Source: an uncultured Gammaproteobacteria bacterium (GTDB lineage: Bacteria; Pseudomonadota; Gammaproteobacteria; Arenicellales; JAANXG01). From it: a stretch of 64,000 nucleotides of DNA. Positions 41,228 through 49,271 of the stretch are shown here, piece by piece. The first letter of the stretch is position 1; each line of letters starts with the position of its first letter. Both the position numbers and the translations under genes were made by a program. A model generated the notes under the pieces. It saw only the letters and a program-made list of their open reading frames with translations, was not told the DNA's origin and did not search any database. The stretch covers positions 1 through 64,000 of the forward strand of contig CAMYKW010000008.1 of NCBI GenBank assembly GCA_947259175.1, in the 5' to 3' direction.

Positions 41228-43057
41228 ATGTGTGGCATAGTCGGAGCAGTGGCGGACCGTGATGTGGTGCCGGTCCTGCTCGAAGGTTTGCGGCGGCTCG
41301 AATACCGCGGCTACGATTCCGCCGGCGTCGCGGTGATCAACGACAGCGGAATTCTCGCCAGGACCCGCAAGGTCGGCCGCGTCGAGGCATTGGCCCCCGC
41401 GTTGACTCATGACCAAATTGCGGGCGCCGTTGGTATAGCCCACACCCGTTGGGCGACCCACGGCGGTGTCAGTGAGAGCAACGCCCATCCGCATATCTGC
41501 CAGGGCACGGTGGCGTTGGTGTGCAACGGCATCATCGAAAACCACGAATCACTGCGGCAGCGGCAGCTTGAAAGCGGTTTCGAGTTCACGTCGGATACCG
41601 ATACCGAGGTGGTGGTTCACCAGATCTACGGATATCTGGAACAGGGCAAAGATCTGCTACAGGCGCTGCAGGCCGCCATGGAGGATCTCAAGGGGGCCTA
41701 CAGCCTGGCCGTTATCAGCACACGCGACCGCGGACGCCTGCTGGCGGCGCGCAACGGCCCGCCGCTGTTGGTCGGGATACGCGACGGGGAGTGGTTTATC
41801 GCCTCCGACGTGGCCGCCCTGCTGTCGGAGACTCAGGACTACATCGTGCTCGAGGATGGCGACGTGGCCGATATCAGCCGCGGCGGCGTAAGGATCTATG
41901 ACCGCAGTGGGCAGCAGGTGGAACGTGCCGTGCAAAAAACCACATTGACGGCGGATGCGGTCAGCCTCGGCACCTACCGCCACTTCATGCTCAAGGAAAT
42001 TTATGAGCAACCCAGCGCCGTGGCCGATACGCTGGAGGGCCGCATCAGCGGTGATCGTTTGTTGGAGGAATCTTTCGGGCATCGTGCGTCCGGCATATTC
42101 GATACGACCGACGCGGTGCAAATCGTCGCCTGCGGCACCAGCTATCATGCTGCGTTGGTCGCCAAGTACTGGATGGCATGGCGCGGAGTCGCCTGCGACG
42201 CCGAGATCGCCAGCGAATTTCGCTATCGGCCGCAAGTGGTGCGGCCCAATACCCTGTTGGTCACTATCTCCCAGTCGGGGGAAACGGCGGATACCCTGGC
42301 CGCCCTGGCGTATGCGCGAGCCTGCGGTTACCGCCATGCGCTCACTATCTGCAATGTGCCGGAGAGCTCGTTAGTACGCGCATCGGATATTGCTTTCATG
42401 ACCCACGCCGGGCCCGAGATCGGTGTCGCCTCCACTAAGGCCTTCACCGCGCAGCTCACGGCGTTGCTGTTGCTGATGATCGCGCTGGCGCGGCGCCGGG
42501 GCTTAGGTGCGCAGGACGAGGCAAAACTCATTGCAGAACTGCGCACCCTGCCGGCAAAGATCGACCAGGCGTTGATGCTCGACGATCAAATCCGCGGGAT
42601 AGCCGAGCAGTTCGCTGACAAACAGAATGTGCTGTTTCTGGGGCGGGGCGCCCATTATCCGGTGGCCCTGGAGGGGGCGCTCAAACTCAAGGAAATCTCG
42701 TATATCCACGCGGAAGGATACGCCGCCGGGGAGCTCAAGCACGGGCCGCTGGCCCTGGTTGACGCCGACATGCCGGTGGTGGCGGTGGCGCCGAACAATC
42801 AGCTGCTGGAGAAGCTGAAGTCGAATATTCAGGAAGTTCGCGCCCGGGGCGGCAGGTTGGTGGTGTTTGCCGACCCGGGGTCCGGCATTGTCAGTGACGA
42901 AGACACTCGCGTTTTCGACGTCGCCCCGGTGGATGACTGCATTTCCCCGATCATCTACACCGTCCCGCTGCAACTGCTCGCTTATCATGTGGCTGTCATC
43001 AAGGGTACCGATGTGGACAAACCGCGAAACCTGGCCAAATCGGTGACGGTTGAATAG
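41228..43057 (+). CDS. glmS: Glutamine-fructose-6-phosphate aminotransferase (isomerizing)
   Basis: First step of the hexosamine pathway. 609 residues as in E. coli. The protein starts MCGIVGAV, leaving Cys as N-terminal nucleophile; glutaminase motifs HTRWATHGG and NGIIENH follow; two SIS domains with CGTSYHAA, SQSGETADT and SSxx-type motifs, and the terminal LAKSVTVE. No ribozyme or sRNA site is apparent; glmU-glmS are co-directional and probably co-transcribed. Confidence 0.97.
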   Translation: MCGIVGAVADRDVVPVLLEGLRRLEYRGYDSAGVAVINDSGILARTRKVGRVEALAPALTHDQIAGAVGIAHTRWATHGGVSESNAHPHICQGTVALVCNGIIENHESLRQRQLESGFEFTSDTDTEVVVHQIYGYLEQGKDLLQALQAAMEDLKGAYSLAVISTRDRGRLLAARNGPPLLVGIRDGEWFIASDVAALLSETQDYIVLEDGDVADISRGGVRIYDRSGQQVERAVQKTTLTADAVSLGTYRHFMLKEIYEQPSAVADTLEGRISGDRLLEESFGHRASGIFDTTDAVQIVACGTSYHAALVAKYWMAWRGVACDAEIASEFRYRPQVVRPNTLLVTISQSGETADTLAALAYARACGYRHALTICNVPESSLVRASDIAFMTHAGPEIGVASTKAFTAQLTALLLLMIALARRRGLGAQDEAKLIAELRTLPAKIDQALMLDDQIRGIAEQFADKQNVLFLGRGAHYPVALEGALKLKEISYIHAEGYAAGELKHGPLALVDADMPVVAVAPNNQLLEKLKSNIQEVRARGGRLVVFADPGSGIVSDEDTRVFDVAPVDDCISPIIYTVPLQLLAYHVAVIKGTDVDKPRNLAKSVTVE

Positions 43058-43116
43058 CAGGCCGGGTCGAGCTCACATCAGGCCCCAATTATCTAGTTCG
43101 CGCATCATCGCCAACC

Positions 43117-45273
43117 ATGGATGTTTCCCATATCTTTGACCAGCTCAACGAGGCACAACGGCAGGCGGTATCGGCGACGCCGGGACCGATGCTGGTACTG
43201 GCGGGCGCCGGAAGCGGGAAGACCCGCGTTCTGACCTATCGCGTCGCATGGTTGGTTCAGGTCCATCAGGTGTCGCCGCTGTCGATTATGGCGGTGACCT
43301 TTACCAACAAGGCCGCCCAGGAGATGCGAGGACGCATAGAGGAGATGCTCGGCTACCCGGTCGGCGGCATGTGGATGGGAACATTTCACGGCATCGCCCA
43401 CCGACTGCTGCGCGCCCATTGGCAACAGGCCGGATTGCCGCAGGGATTTCAAATACTCGACAGTGACGATCAGCTGCGGATGATTCGGCGCGCGCTCAGG
43501 GAGCTGGGCCTGGACGAAGGATTTTGGCCGCCGAGATCGGTACAGTGGTTCATTAACGGGCACAAAGAAGAAGGCCGCCGGCCGCAACAGATGCCGCCGG
43601 CCCACGACGCGCAACAGCGGCAACTGATACAGATCTACCAGGCCTATGAAGAACTTTGCCAGCGCTTCGGGCTGGTTGATTTTGCCGAGTTGTTGTTACG
43701 AGCGTTCGAGCTGTTGAACAATAATGAAGTGTTGCGCGCGCGCTATCAGCAGCGCTTCCAGCACATTCTCGTGGATGAGTTCCAGGACACCAACGCCATC
43801 CAGTACGCATGGTTGAAGATGTTGGCCCGGGAGCATCGCAATATCTTCGTGGTCGGCGACGACGACCAGTCCATTTACGCGTGGCGTGGCGCGCGCATCG
43901 AAAACATATTGCAGTTCGAAAAAGACTTCCCGGGTACCACGGTGTTGCGCCTGGAACAGAATTACCGCTCCACCAGCACAATCCTCACCGCCGCCAATGC
44001 GGTGATCGATCACAATAAGGGGCGCCTGGGTAAAAGCTTGTGGACGGAAGGGGATGACGGCGAACCGGTACGCCTATATGCGGCGTTCAATGACATCGAC
44101 GAGGCCCGGTTTGTGGTCGACACAATCCAGTCCCGGGTAGAGGCTGGCGGGCACAGAGCCGAGGCGGCAATCCTGTACCGCTCCAATGCGCAGTCGCGGG
44201 TTTTTGAAGAGATACTGCTGGATGTCGGCATGCCGTATCGGGTTTATGGTGGTTTGCGCTTTTTCGAGCGCGCGGAAATCAAAGATGCGCTCGCCTATCT
44301 CCGCTTGGTGGCCAGCCGCCAGGATGATCCGTCATTCGAGCGCGTCGTCAACGTCCCAACCCGCGGCATCGGCAACAAGACCTTGGAGCAGGTGCGCGAA
44401 TATGCGCGCATCAATCGGATGCCGATGTGGGAAGCGTCACTGGCATTGATCCACGGCTGTCAACTAGCGAAACGCAGTGCCCAGGCGTTGTCCCGTTTCG
44501 TGCAGCTGATCAATGACATCAGTGAACGGGCGCATGGATTACCACTGGCGGATCAGACCGACATCATGCTGCAGCAAAGCGGGCTCATCGACTACTATCG
44601 CAAGGAAAAAGGAGAAAAGGCCGAAACGCGAGTCGAAAACCTCGAGGAGCTGGTAAACGCGGCGCGAAATTTCTCGCACGATCCGGAAGACGACATGGAT
44701 GCGCTTTCGGCGTTTCTCACCCATGCGGCATTGGAGTCGGGTGATACCCAGGCCAAAGAATGGGAAGACTGTGTGCAGCTGATGAGCCTGCACTCGGCTA
44801 AAGGTCTCGAGTTTCCATACGTGTTCCTGACTGGCATGGAGGAGGGACTGTTTCCCCATCAGCGCTCGCTACAGGAGCCGGGGCGCCTGGAGGAGGAGCG
44901 GCGCTTGTGTTACGTGGGCATGACCCGGGCGATGCGCCAGCTGTATATGACCTATGCGGAAATTCGCCGCTTACACGGTCGCGAGGCCTATACCAGCCCA
45001 TCCCGGTTCCTCACGGAGATTCCGCACGAACTGATAGAAGAGGTGCGCGGCGGGTTTAGTGTGAGCCGGTCGCCGAAGGCGCAGATGCCGGCCTCGGGCG
45101 ACGGTGATGACAACGGTATGTTGCTTGGAGATCAGGTGCGCCACCAGAAGTTCGGCGACGGCGTGGTCTTGAGTATCGAGGGCCGCGGCCAGTACACCCG
45201 CGTACAGGTCAATTTCGAGGCGGTGGGAAGCAAATGGCTGGTGCTGGCCTACGCCAAGCTCGAGCGGTTGTGA
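43117..45273 (+). CDS. uvrD: DNA helicase II UvrD
   Basis: Superfamily 1A 3'-5' helicase for mismatch and nucleotide excision repair. 718 residues. Starts LNEAQRQAVSATPGPMLVLAG; Walker A GAGSGKTRVL; motifs VTFTNKAAQEM, HILVDEFQDTN, GDDDQSIYAWRGA, LEQNYRS, LMSLHSAKGLEF and YVGMTRA. The C-terminal Tudor-like domain (HQKFGDGVVLSIEG to YAKLERL), which binds RNA polymerase in E. coli, marks UvrD rather than Rep. Confidence 0.95.
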   Translation: MDVSHIFDQLNEAQRQAVSATPGPMLVLAGAGSGKTRVLTYRVAWLVQVHQVSPLSIMAVTFTNKAAQEMRGRIEEMLGYPVGGMWMGTFHGIAHRLLRAHWQQAGLPQGFQILDSDDQLRMIRRALRELGLDEGFWPPRSVQWFINGHKEEGRRPQQMPPAHDAQQRQLIQIYQAYEELCQRFGLVDFAELLLRAFELLNNNEVLRARYQQRFQHILVDEFQDTNAIQYAWLKMLAREHRNIFVVGDDDQSIYAWRGARIENILQFEKDFPGTTVLRLEQNYRSTSTILTAANAVIDHNKGRLGKSLWTEGDDGEPVRLYAAFNDIDEARFVVDTIQSRVEAGGHRAEAAILYRSNAQSRVFEEILLDVGMPYRVYGGLRFFERAEIKDALAYLRLVASRQDDPSFERVVNVPTRGIGNKTLEQVREYARINRMPMWEASLALIHGCQLAKRSAQALSRFVQLINDISERAHGLPLADQTDIMLQQSGLIDYYRKEKGEKAETRVENLEELVNAARNFSHDPEDDMDALSAFLTHAALESGDTQAKEWEDCVQLMSLHSAKGLEFPYVFLTGMEEGLFPHQRSLQEPGRLEEERRLCYVGMTRAMRQLYMTYAEIRRLHGREAYTSPSRFLTEIPHELIEEVRGGFSVSRSPKAQMPASGDGDDNGMLLGDQVRHQKFGDGVVLSIEGRGQYTRVQVNFEAVGSKWLVLAYAKLERL

Positions 45274-45360
45274 TTGCGCCAATATTGCGCGAAATAGGAC
45301 CGTTTGGTGTATATTGTTAAAGTAAGTTCTTAACATTGGAGCGGGCCACCTCGAGCACCG

Positions 45361-46086
45361 ATGTCCAGAATCGCTAACACAGTCACCCCCGCGCTCGTGG
45401 TGCGCCTGGGCGTGATCAGCTTTGCCGGCGCGATCGTTGCCTTCGCCGTCGGCGCATCGGGGAGCGGCGCGCCCGCGTGGTGGGCGCCCTTCGGCATTAC
45501 GGTTTTAGTCGCTGCGGGTGTCGCCGCGTTGACCTATGCGTGGGTCTTGAGGCCGCTTGCCAGGCATGGCGCAGACACCAGCCGGGCCGATGAGCTCGAC
45601 GAGCTGACCCAGACCTTGAGCCGGCACGGCATCACCGTGAAGCTGTTTGAATTTATGGCGCTCGCCGATCGCTACGGCAACCGTCTCTCTGTGGCGATTG
45701 TCGGCATTGACCACTTGCAGGACCTGGTGGGCGAGTACGGTGAAGACGCACGCGATTCTGCGTTGCAGACAATCACCGAGGTGTTGACGGAAACGATACG
45801 CATGCCGGACCGCATCGGCCGCTACGACGACGATAAATTTCTGGCAATCCTGCCGGAGACCAATATGAACGGCGCGTGCCAAATCGCTGAAAGAATTCGT
45901 TCCGCGGTGTCCGTGACTGACATCGGGGTAAGCGCCCGGCGCAAAGTCAGGCTCACGGTGAGCATCGGGGTGACTATGTTCCGGCGTGGCGAGGACGTTA
46001 ACCAACTGTTGACACGGGTAAACCGCATCCTGGAGCAAGCCAAGACCCAGGGACGCAACCGGGTGTTGACCGACTTGGCCGCCTGA
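45361..46086 (+). CDS. Membrane protein with degenerate GGDEF domain
   Basis: 241 residues: two membrane helices (about 10-32 and 40-64), a short linker, and one GGDEF-fold domain (about 80-240). The signature reads DDDKF (156-160) instead of GGDEF, and the nucleotide-binding stretch before it has also drifted. The inhibitory I-site RxxD is kept as RMPD (147-150), exactly five residues upstream as in active cyclases. So it probably cannot make c-di-GMP but may bind it. No other signalling domain is present. Confidence 0.82.
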   Translation: MSRIANTVTPALVVRLGVISFAGAIVAFAVGASGSGAPAWWAPFGITVLVAAGVAALTYAWVLRPLARHGADTSRADELDELTQTLSRHGITVKLFEFMALADRYGNRLSVAIVGIDHLQDLVGEYGEDARDSALQTITEVLTETIRMPDRIGRYDDDKFLAILPETNMNGACQIAERIRSAVSVTDIGVSARRKVRLTVSIGVTMFRRGEDVNQLLTRVNRILEQAKTQGRNRVLTDLAA

Positions 46087-46145
46087 ATTCCGGCCGACCA
46101 AGCTCGGTAGCAACACCGGCGTGTTAGCGCGATACAGATTTTACA

Positions 46146-46664
46146 ATGCACTATTTTGCCTTTGGTTCAAACATGTTGAGCGCCCGGCTGCGGGCTCGTG
46201 TGGGCGAGATTCCACCGGGTGTGGCGGGCAGGATTACCGGCTATCAGTTGCGTTTCCACAAGCGCAGCGGTGACGGTTCGGGCAAATGCGATGCTTACCG
46301 CACGAACGATCCGGTGGACGCCGTGCATGGTGTTGTCTATCATATTTCGGCGGCGCAGCAAGTGCTGCTCGATAGCTTCGAAGGCGCGGGATATGATCGG
46401 GTCGAAATTTCAGTAGCCGTACGTGGCGACCCCGTTGACGCGTTCCTGTACGTCGCAGACCCGGACTTTATTGATCCGGACCTCGCGCCCTACCACTGGT
46501 ACAAGCAGTTCGTGGTAACCGGCGCCCGGGAATTCGCGCTGCCAAAGGGCTACTTGCACGGCCTGGCCAAGGTCCCCGCGGTGGCGGATCCGGACAGCGA
46601 GCGACATGTGCGCAATATGCGGCTTATCAGCATGGGAGCGCCTATCCAGCAATCATCGCCCTGA
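46146..46664 (+). CDS. Gamma-glutamylcyclotransferase-family protein
   Basis: 172 residues, cytoplasmic. The GGCT fold signature YFAFGSNM (binding loop) is at the very N-terminus, and a conserved acidic residue follows in LDSFEGAGYDR, in line with the catalytic Glu of the family. The eukaryotic enzymes turn gamma-glutamyl amino acids into 5-oxoproline; the bacterial role is uncertain. The 3' end overlaps the convergent deacetylase gene by 23 bases. Confidence 0.83.
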   Translation: MHYFAFGSNMLSARLRARVGEIPPGVAGRITGYQLRFHKRSGDGSGKCDAYRTNDPVDAVHGVVYHISAAQQVLLDSFEGAGYDRVEISVAVRGDPVDAFLYVADPDFIDPDLAPYHWYKQFVVTGAREFALPKGYLHGLAKVPAVADPDSERHVRNMRLISMGAPIQQSSP

Positions 46665-47589
46665 GCACCTCATTCCACGCGAGGGCGAGATTGGTGCGAT
46701 TGTAGCCGCCACCCCCCATTGCGAGCATGCGTCCATTGCAGAATTCATCTGCAAGCGCACACAGGCGTCTGGCGGTATGGGCGTGAACCTGGGGAGAGAA
46801 TGCCATGTCTGTAATTGGATCGCCTTCGATACTGTCTGCACCGGCCTGGAGAAGAATGAACTCCGGTTTCCCCCGGCGCAGGAACTGCTCCACCTGCGGC
46901 CAGATTTTGAAAAACAACGCATCGTCAGCCCCGGGAGGAAGTGGGATATTCAGTTTCGTGCCCTGGGCGACGCCCTTGCCGGTTTCATTGGCGGAACCGG
47001 TCCCCGGGTACAAGAATCGGCCGTCTTCGTGAATGTCGGCAAGAATCAAATCCGGGTCCGACTCGAAGGCGTAAAAAACGCCGTCCCCGTGGTGGGCGTC
47101 GATATCTACATAGGCGACTCTGTCGACGGCATAGACCTGCCTTAGCGTCTCGATCAAGATCCCGGCATCGTTGAACACGCAAAAACCGGCGGCGTTGTCG
47201 CGGCGCGCGTGATGCAGGCCGGCGATGGGGATAAACACACGTGGGTGCCTGTCTTCCATGGCATGCGCCAATCCCTCGAGACCACTGCCCACCACAAAAC
47301 AGGCGGCCTCGAACACCCCGGGAAAGGCGGGAGTGTCGCCGTAATCCAGATACCCCTGGCCGGAACTCGACTGGCTCTTGACCCGCTCGATGTAGTCGCG
47401 GTGGTGAAAGCGGATCAAGTCCTCTTCCTGGCAGCTCGCCGGCGCGGCGACATCCACCTGCCTGTCGAGTCCTTGTTTGACGGTCTCCTTCCAGAACGCG
47501 TGAATTCGATCAGGCCCGAACGGGTGGCCGTCACCGAAGGCGTAGCGCCCAAGCTCGTCGCCGTAGTAGACCAGAAGCGCCGCGGTCAC
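46642..47589 (-). CDS. Histone deacetylase / AcuC-like family deacylase
   Basis: 315 residues, zinc-dependent deacylase of the arginase-deacetylase fold. Active-site residues are intact: His pair in GLHHARRDNAAGFC, Zn ligands in YVDIDAHHGDGV (Asp, His) and QAGADS (Asp), and the Tyr of MGGGGYN. Substrates could be acetyl-lysine on proteins such as acetyl-CoA synthetase or acetylpolyamines. The start GTG at 47589 was chosen because it overlaps the upstream stop as GTGA, indicating coupling to the exported protein gene. Last of three overlapping genes. Confidence 0.88.
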   Translation of the reverse strand: MTAALLVYYGDELGRYAFGDGHPFGPDRIHAFWKETVKQGLDRQVDVAAPASCQEEDLIRFHHRDYIERVKSQSSSGQGYLDYGDTPAFPGVFEAACFVVGSGLEGLAHAMEDRHPRVFIPIAGLHHARRDNAAGFCVFNDAGILIETLRQVYAVDRVAYVDIDAHHGDGVFYAFESDPDLILADIHEDGRFLYPGTGSANETGKGVAQGTKLNIPLPPGADDALFFKIWPQVEQFLRRGKPEFILLQAGADSIEGDPITDMAFSPQVHAHTARRLCALADEFCNGRMLAMGGGGYNRTNLALAWNEVLRAMIAG

Positions 47590-47951
47590 GGCTTCGAACG
47601 GCACTCCCAAGAGGCGATCTTGGTCCCGCGTTCGCCTTCCAAGAACCAGCGCCCCCCCGGCGTCAGCACCGTGGTAGGCTTTTTTTTGTTTTTCCAGCGC
47701 GCGGTTATCGCGGTGTCCGTATTGCAATTCCTTTCCGCGTATACGCCGCAGGACTCGAAACCAACCTGAGAAATTCGGTGCACGCGGCGCTTGGTCAAAA
47801 AGTTGTGGCAACCGGGCTTTCCGGTGCCGGTGACCAGGGAGATCAGGCTTTGTTGTTGTTTGCTGTTGACGGTATAAAAGCGGATCTCCGCGCACCACGC
47901 GCTGGTGCTGAACAGCAATAGAAAAACGGCAAGGATGCGGACAATAATCAT
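47586..47951 (-). CDS. Exported Cys-containing protein of unknown function
   Basis: Not recognised. 121 residues with a clear signal peptide (hydrophobic residues 4-18, likely cut after AWCA), then a mature domain of about 100 residues with four Cys (in KPGCHN, ESCGVY, RNCNTD and WECRSK) that could form two disulphides in the periplasm. Real gene status rests on the signal peptide and on four-base overlaps with both neighbours (ATGA upstream, GTGA downstream), not on homology. It is encoded between a membrane protein and a deacetylase. Confidence 0.72.
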   Translation of the reverse strand: MIIVRILAVFLLLFSTSAWCAEIRFYTVNSKQQQSLISLVTGTGKPGCHNFLTKRRVHRISQVGFESCGVYAERNCNTDTAITARWKNKKKPTTVLTPGGRWFLEGERGTKIASWECRSKP

Positions 47952-48655
47952 GAGTGAAATACGTGCTTATAGCTGCAAAAAGCGGCACAAAGTGTAATCG
48001 GCAACAGCAGCAGGTACCCGAGAAAAAACGGGATCGCCGCCAAGAATGCGAGAACCAGGTAGATCACGCCGAAAATTAGAAACGGCGCCACGTTGACTAT
48101 ACAAGCATTCAGGCTGGACTTGAGGGCCTCTATGGGTGGCGCCTCATCCAACATGACCAGCGGAACGGCGTAAACAATCACCATCACGATTACCGCCTGT
48201 AACAATAGCAGCACCAGCGAGCCCAGCACCGCGCCCACGCCTGCGGAGATCGTCGCGGTGACATTGTTGCCGCTGACAAAACCGGTCAGCAACGACCCGC
48301 CAATCAAACTCCACGCGATCAGTGTCAGCACGATGGTGGCGGCCAGCATCGCGCCACCGAGCATTAACAGCGGCGTAGTCTTGGCCTTTTCGCCAAAGCC
48401 CCTGAACAGCATGCCGACGCTGAGCTGCCCGTTTTCTTCGACAGTGCTCGCGGCGAGATAAAGCCCTCCTAAGAAAACCGGCGCCAACAGCACCAGCGCC
48501 AGCTGCCCCACCACCGGCACCAGCGCGAGAACGAGGTTCAGTCCCAGCAGTAGCAAAAACATAATGATCCAAACCAGCGGAAACCGGCGGAACAATCGCC
48601 AACCACAGGCGTACCAATCGAGCGCTGCTCCCAATTCAACTTGTTGTGCCTGCAT
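47948..48655 (-). CDS. BPSS1780-like multi-pass membrane protein
   Basis: 235 residues, six predicted helices, inner membrane. The N-terminal part (ALDWYACGWRLFRRFPLVWI) resembles the BPSS1780/DUF2189-type family; function unknown. Two starts are open: ATG 48655, and ATG 48667 four codons earlier. Neither has an ideally spaced ribosome binding site. Its end overlaps the exported-protein gene by four bases, making a three-gene operon with the deacetylase. Confidence 0.75.
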   Translation of the reverse strand: MQAQQVELGAALDWYACGWRLFRRFPLVWIIMFLLLLGLNLVLALVPVVGQLALVLLAPVFLGGLYLAASTVEENGQLSVGMLFRGFGEKAKTTPLLMLGGAMLAATIVLTLIAWSLIGGSLLTGFVSGNNVTATISAGVGAVLGSLVLLLLQAVIVMVIVYAVPLVMLDEAPPIEALKSSLNACIVNVAPFLIFGVIYLVLAFLAAIPFFLGYLLLLPITLCAAFCSYKHVFHS

Positions 48656-48695
48656 GCCGTTAATCATACCCCCGGTGAACAAGACTGTGTGCACG

Positions 48696-48737
48696 GCCTG
48701 CGGGCGAACGGTCGGGTTGCCGGGCCGTCCCGCAGGC
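48696..48737. other. Inverted repeat upstream of the membrane protein-deacetylase operon
   Basis: Perfect 9-bp arms GCCTGCGGG (48696-48704) and CCCGCAGGC (48729-48737) with a 24-base loop, between DUF2782 and the membrane protein gene. It could end the DUF2782 transcript or structure the operon leader. No U-tract is present on either strand. Confidence 0.45.
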
Positions 48738-48801
48738 ACGGCGGGAATGGATCTAAACTATCGTCTTACGATGCCGTGATTCCGCAGCGACAATCCGCGC
48801 C

Positions 48802-49146
48802 TCAAAAGTTTCCTAAGCGCCACTTGGGCAGATTGACGTCGTCTTCGATAGACTCCGCGGGCCGCCGGTTGAGCTCACCGTCGCCATACTGGTCAATCAT
48901 GTACAGCGGCGCCAAGCCCTTGGGCTTTACCTTCAACATGTACAACTGGCCAAACCGGCGGTACTCGGTGATAGCCTGAGTCCCTTCCTCGTATTCGCGT
49001 ATGTCCACGGTTCCCGGACGCTCCTGGGCCTCGCGTTCGGCCGGCCGCTGTTCGGGGGACGCCGGATCGCCGGCGGTTTCTTGCCCATGGGCGAGTCCGC
49101 CGGCGGTAGCAAATACTATCGCAATGAGGCTGACTGAATAACGCAT
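48802..49146 (-). CDS. DUF2782 domain exported protein
   Basis: 114 residues with a signal peptide (about 1-21, cut near AHGQ), an acidic linker, and a C-terminal DUF2782 domain with the pattern YRRFGQLYMLKVKPKGLAPLYMID. Function unknown. In gammaproteobacteria this family is usually divergent from polA, exactly as here (126 bases to the polA start). Confidence 0.85.
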   Translation of the reverse strand: MRYSVSLIAIVFATAGGLAHGQETAGDPASPEQRPAEREAQERPGTVDIREYEEGTQAITEYRRFGQLYMLKVKPKGLAPLYMIDQYGDGELNRRPAESIEDDVNLPKWRLGNF

Positions 49147-49271
49147 GGCTGAGTTGTCTCCGGGAGCGTAACGCTAGATTAACACCCTATCACGGTGATC
49201 CAAAATCGTGCACCATTGAAATAGACACGGATTGGATCACGTAGTTCGGCGCTGGGTAAAATTGAAGGCGA

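Noticed and set aside
47209-47769. 186-codon plus-strand frame across the deacetylase and exported-protein genes
   Set aside because: Antisense to two supported minus-strand genes and without a recognisable motif.
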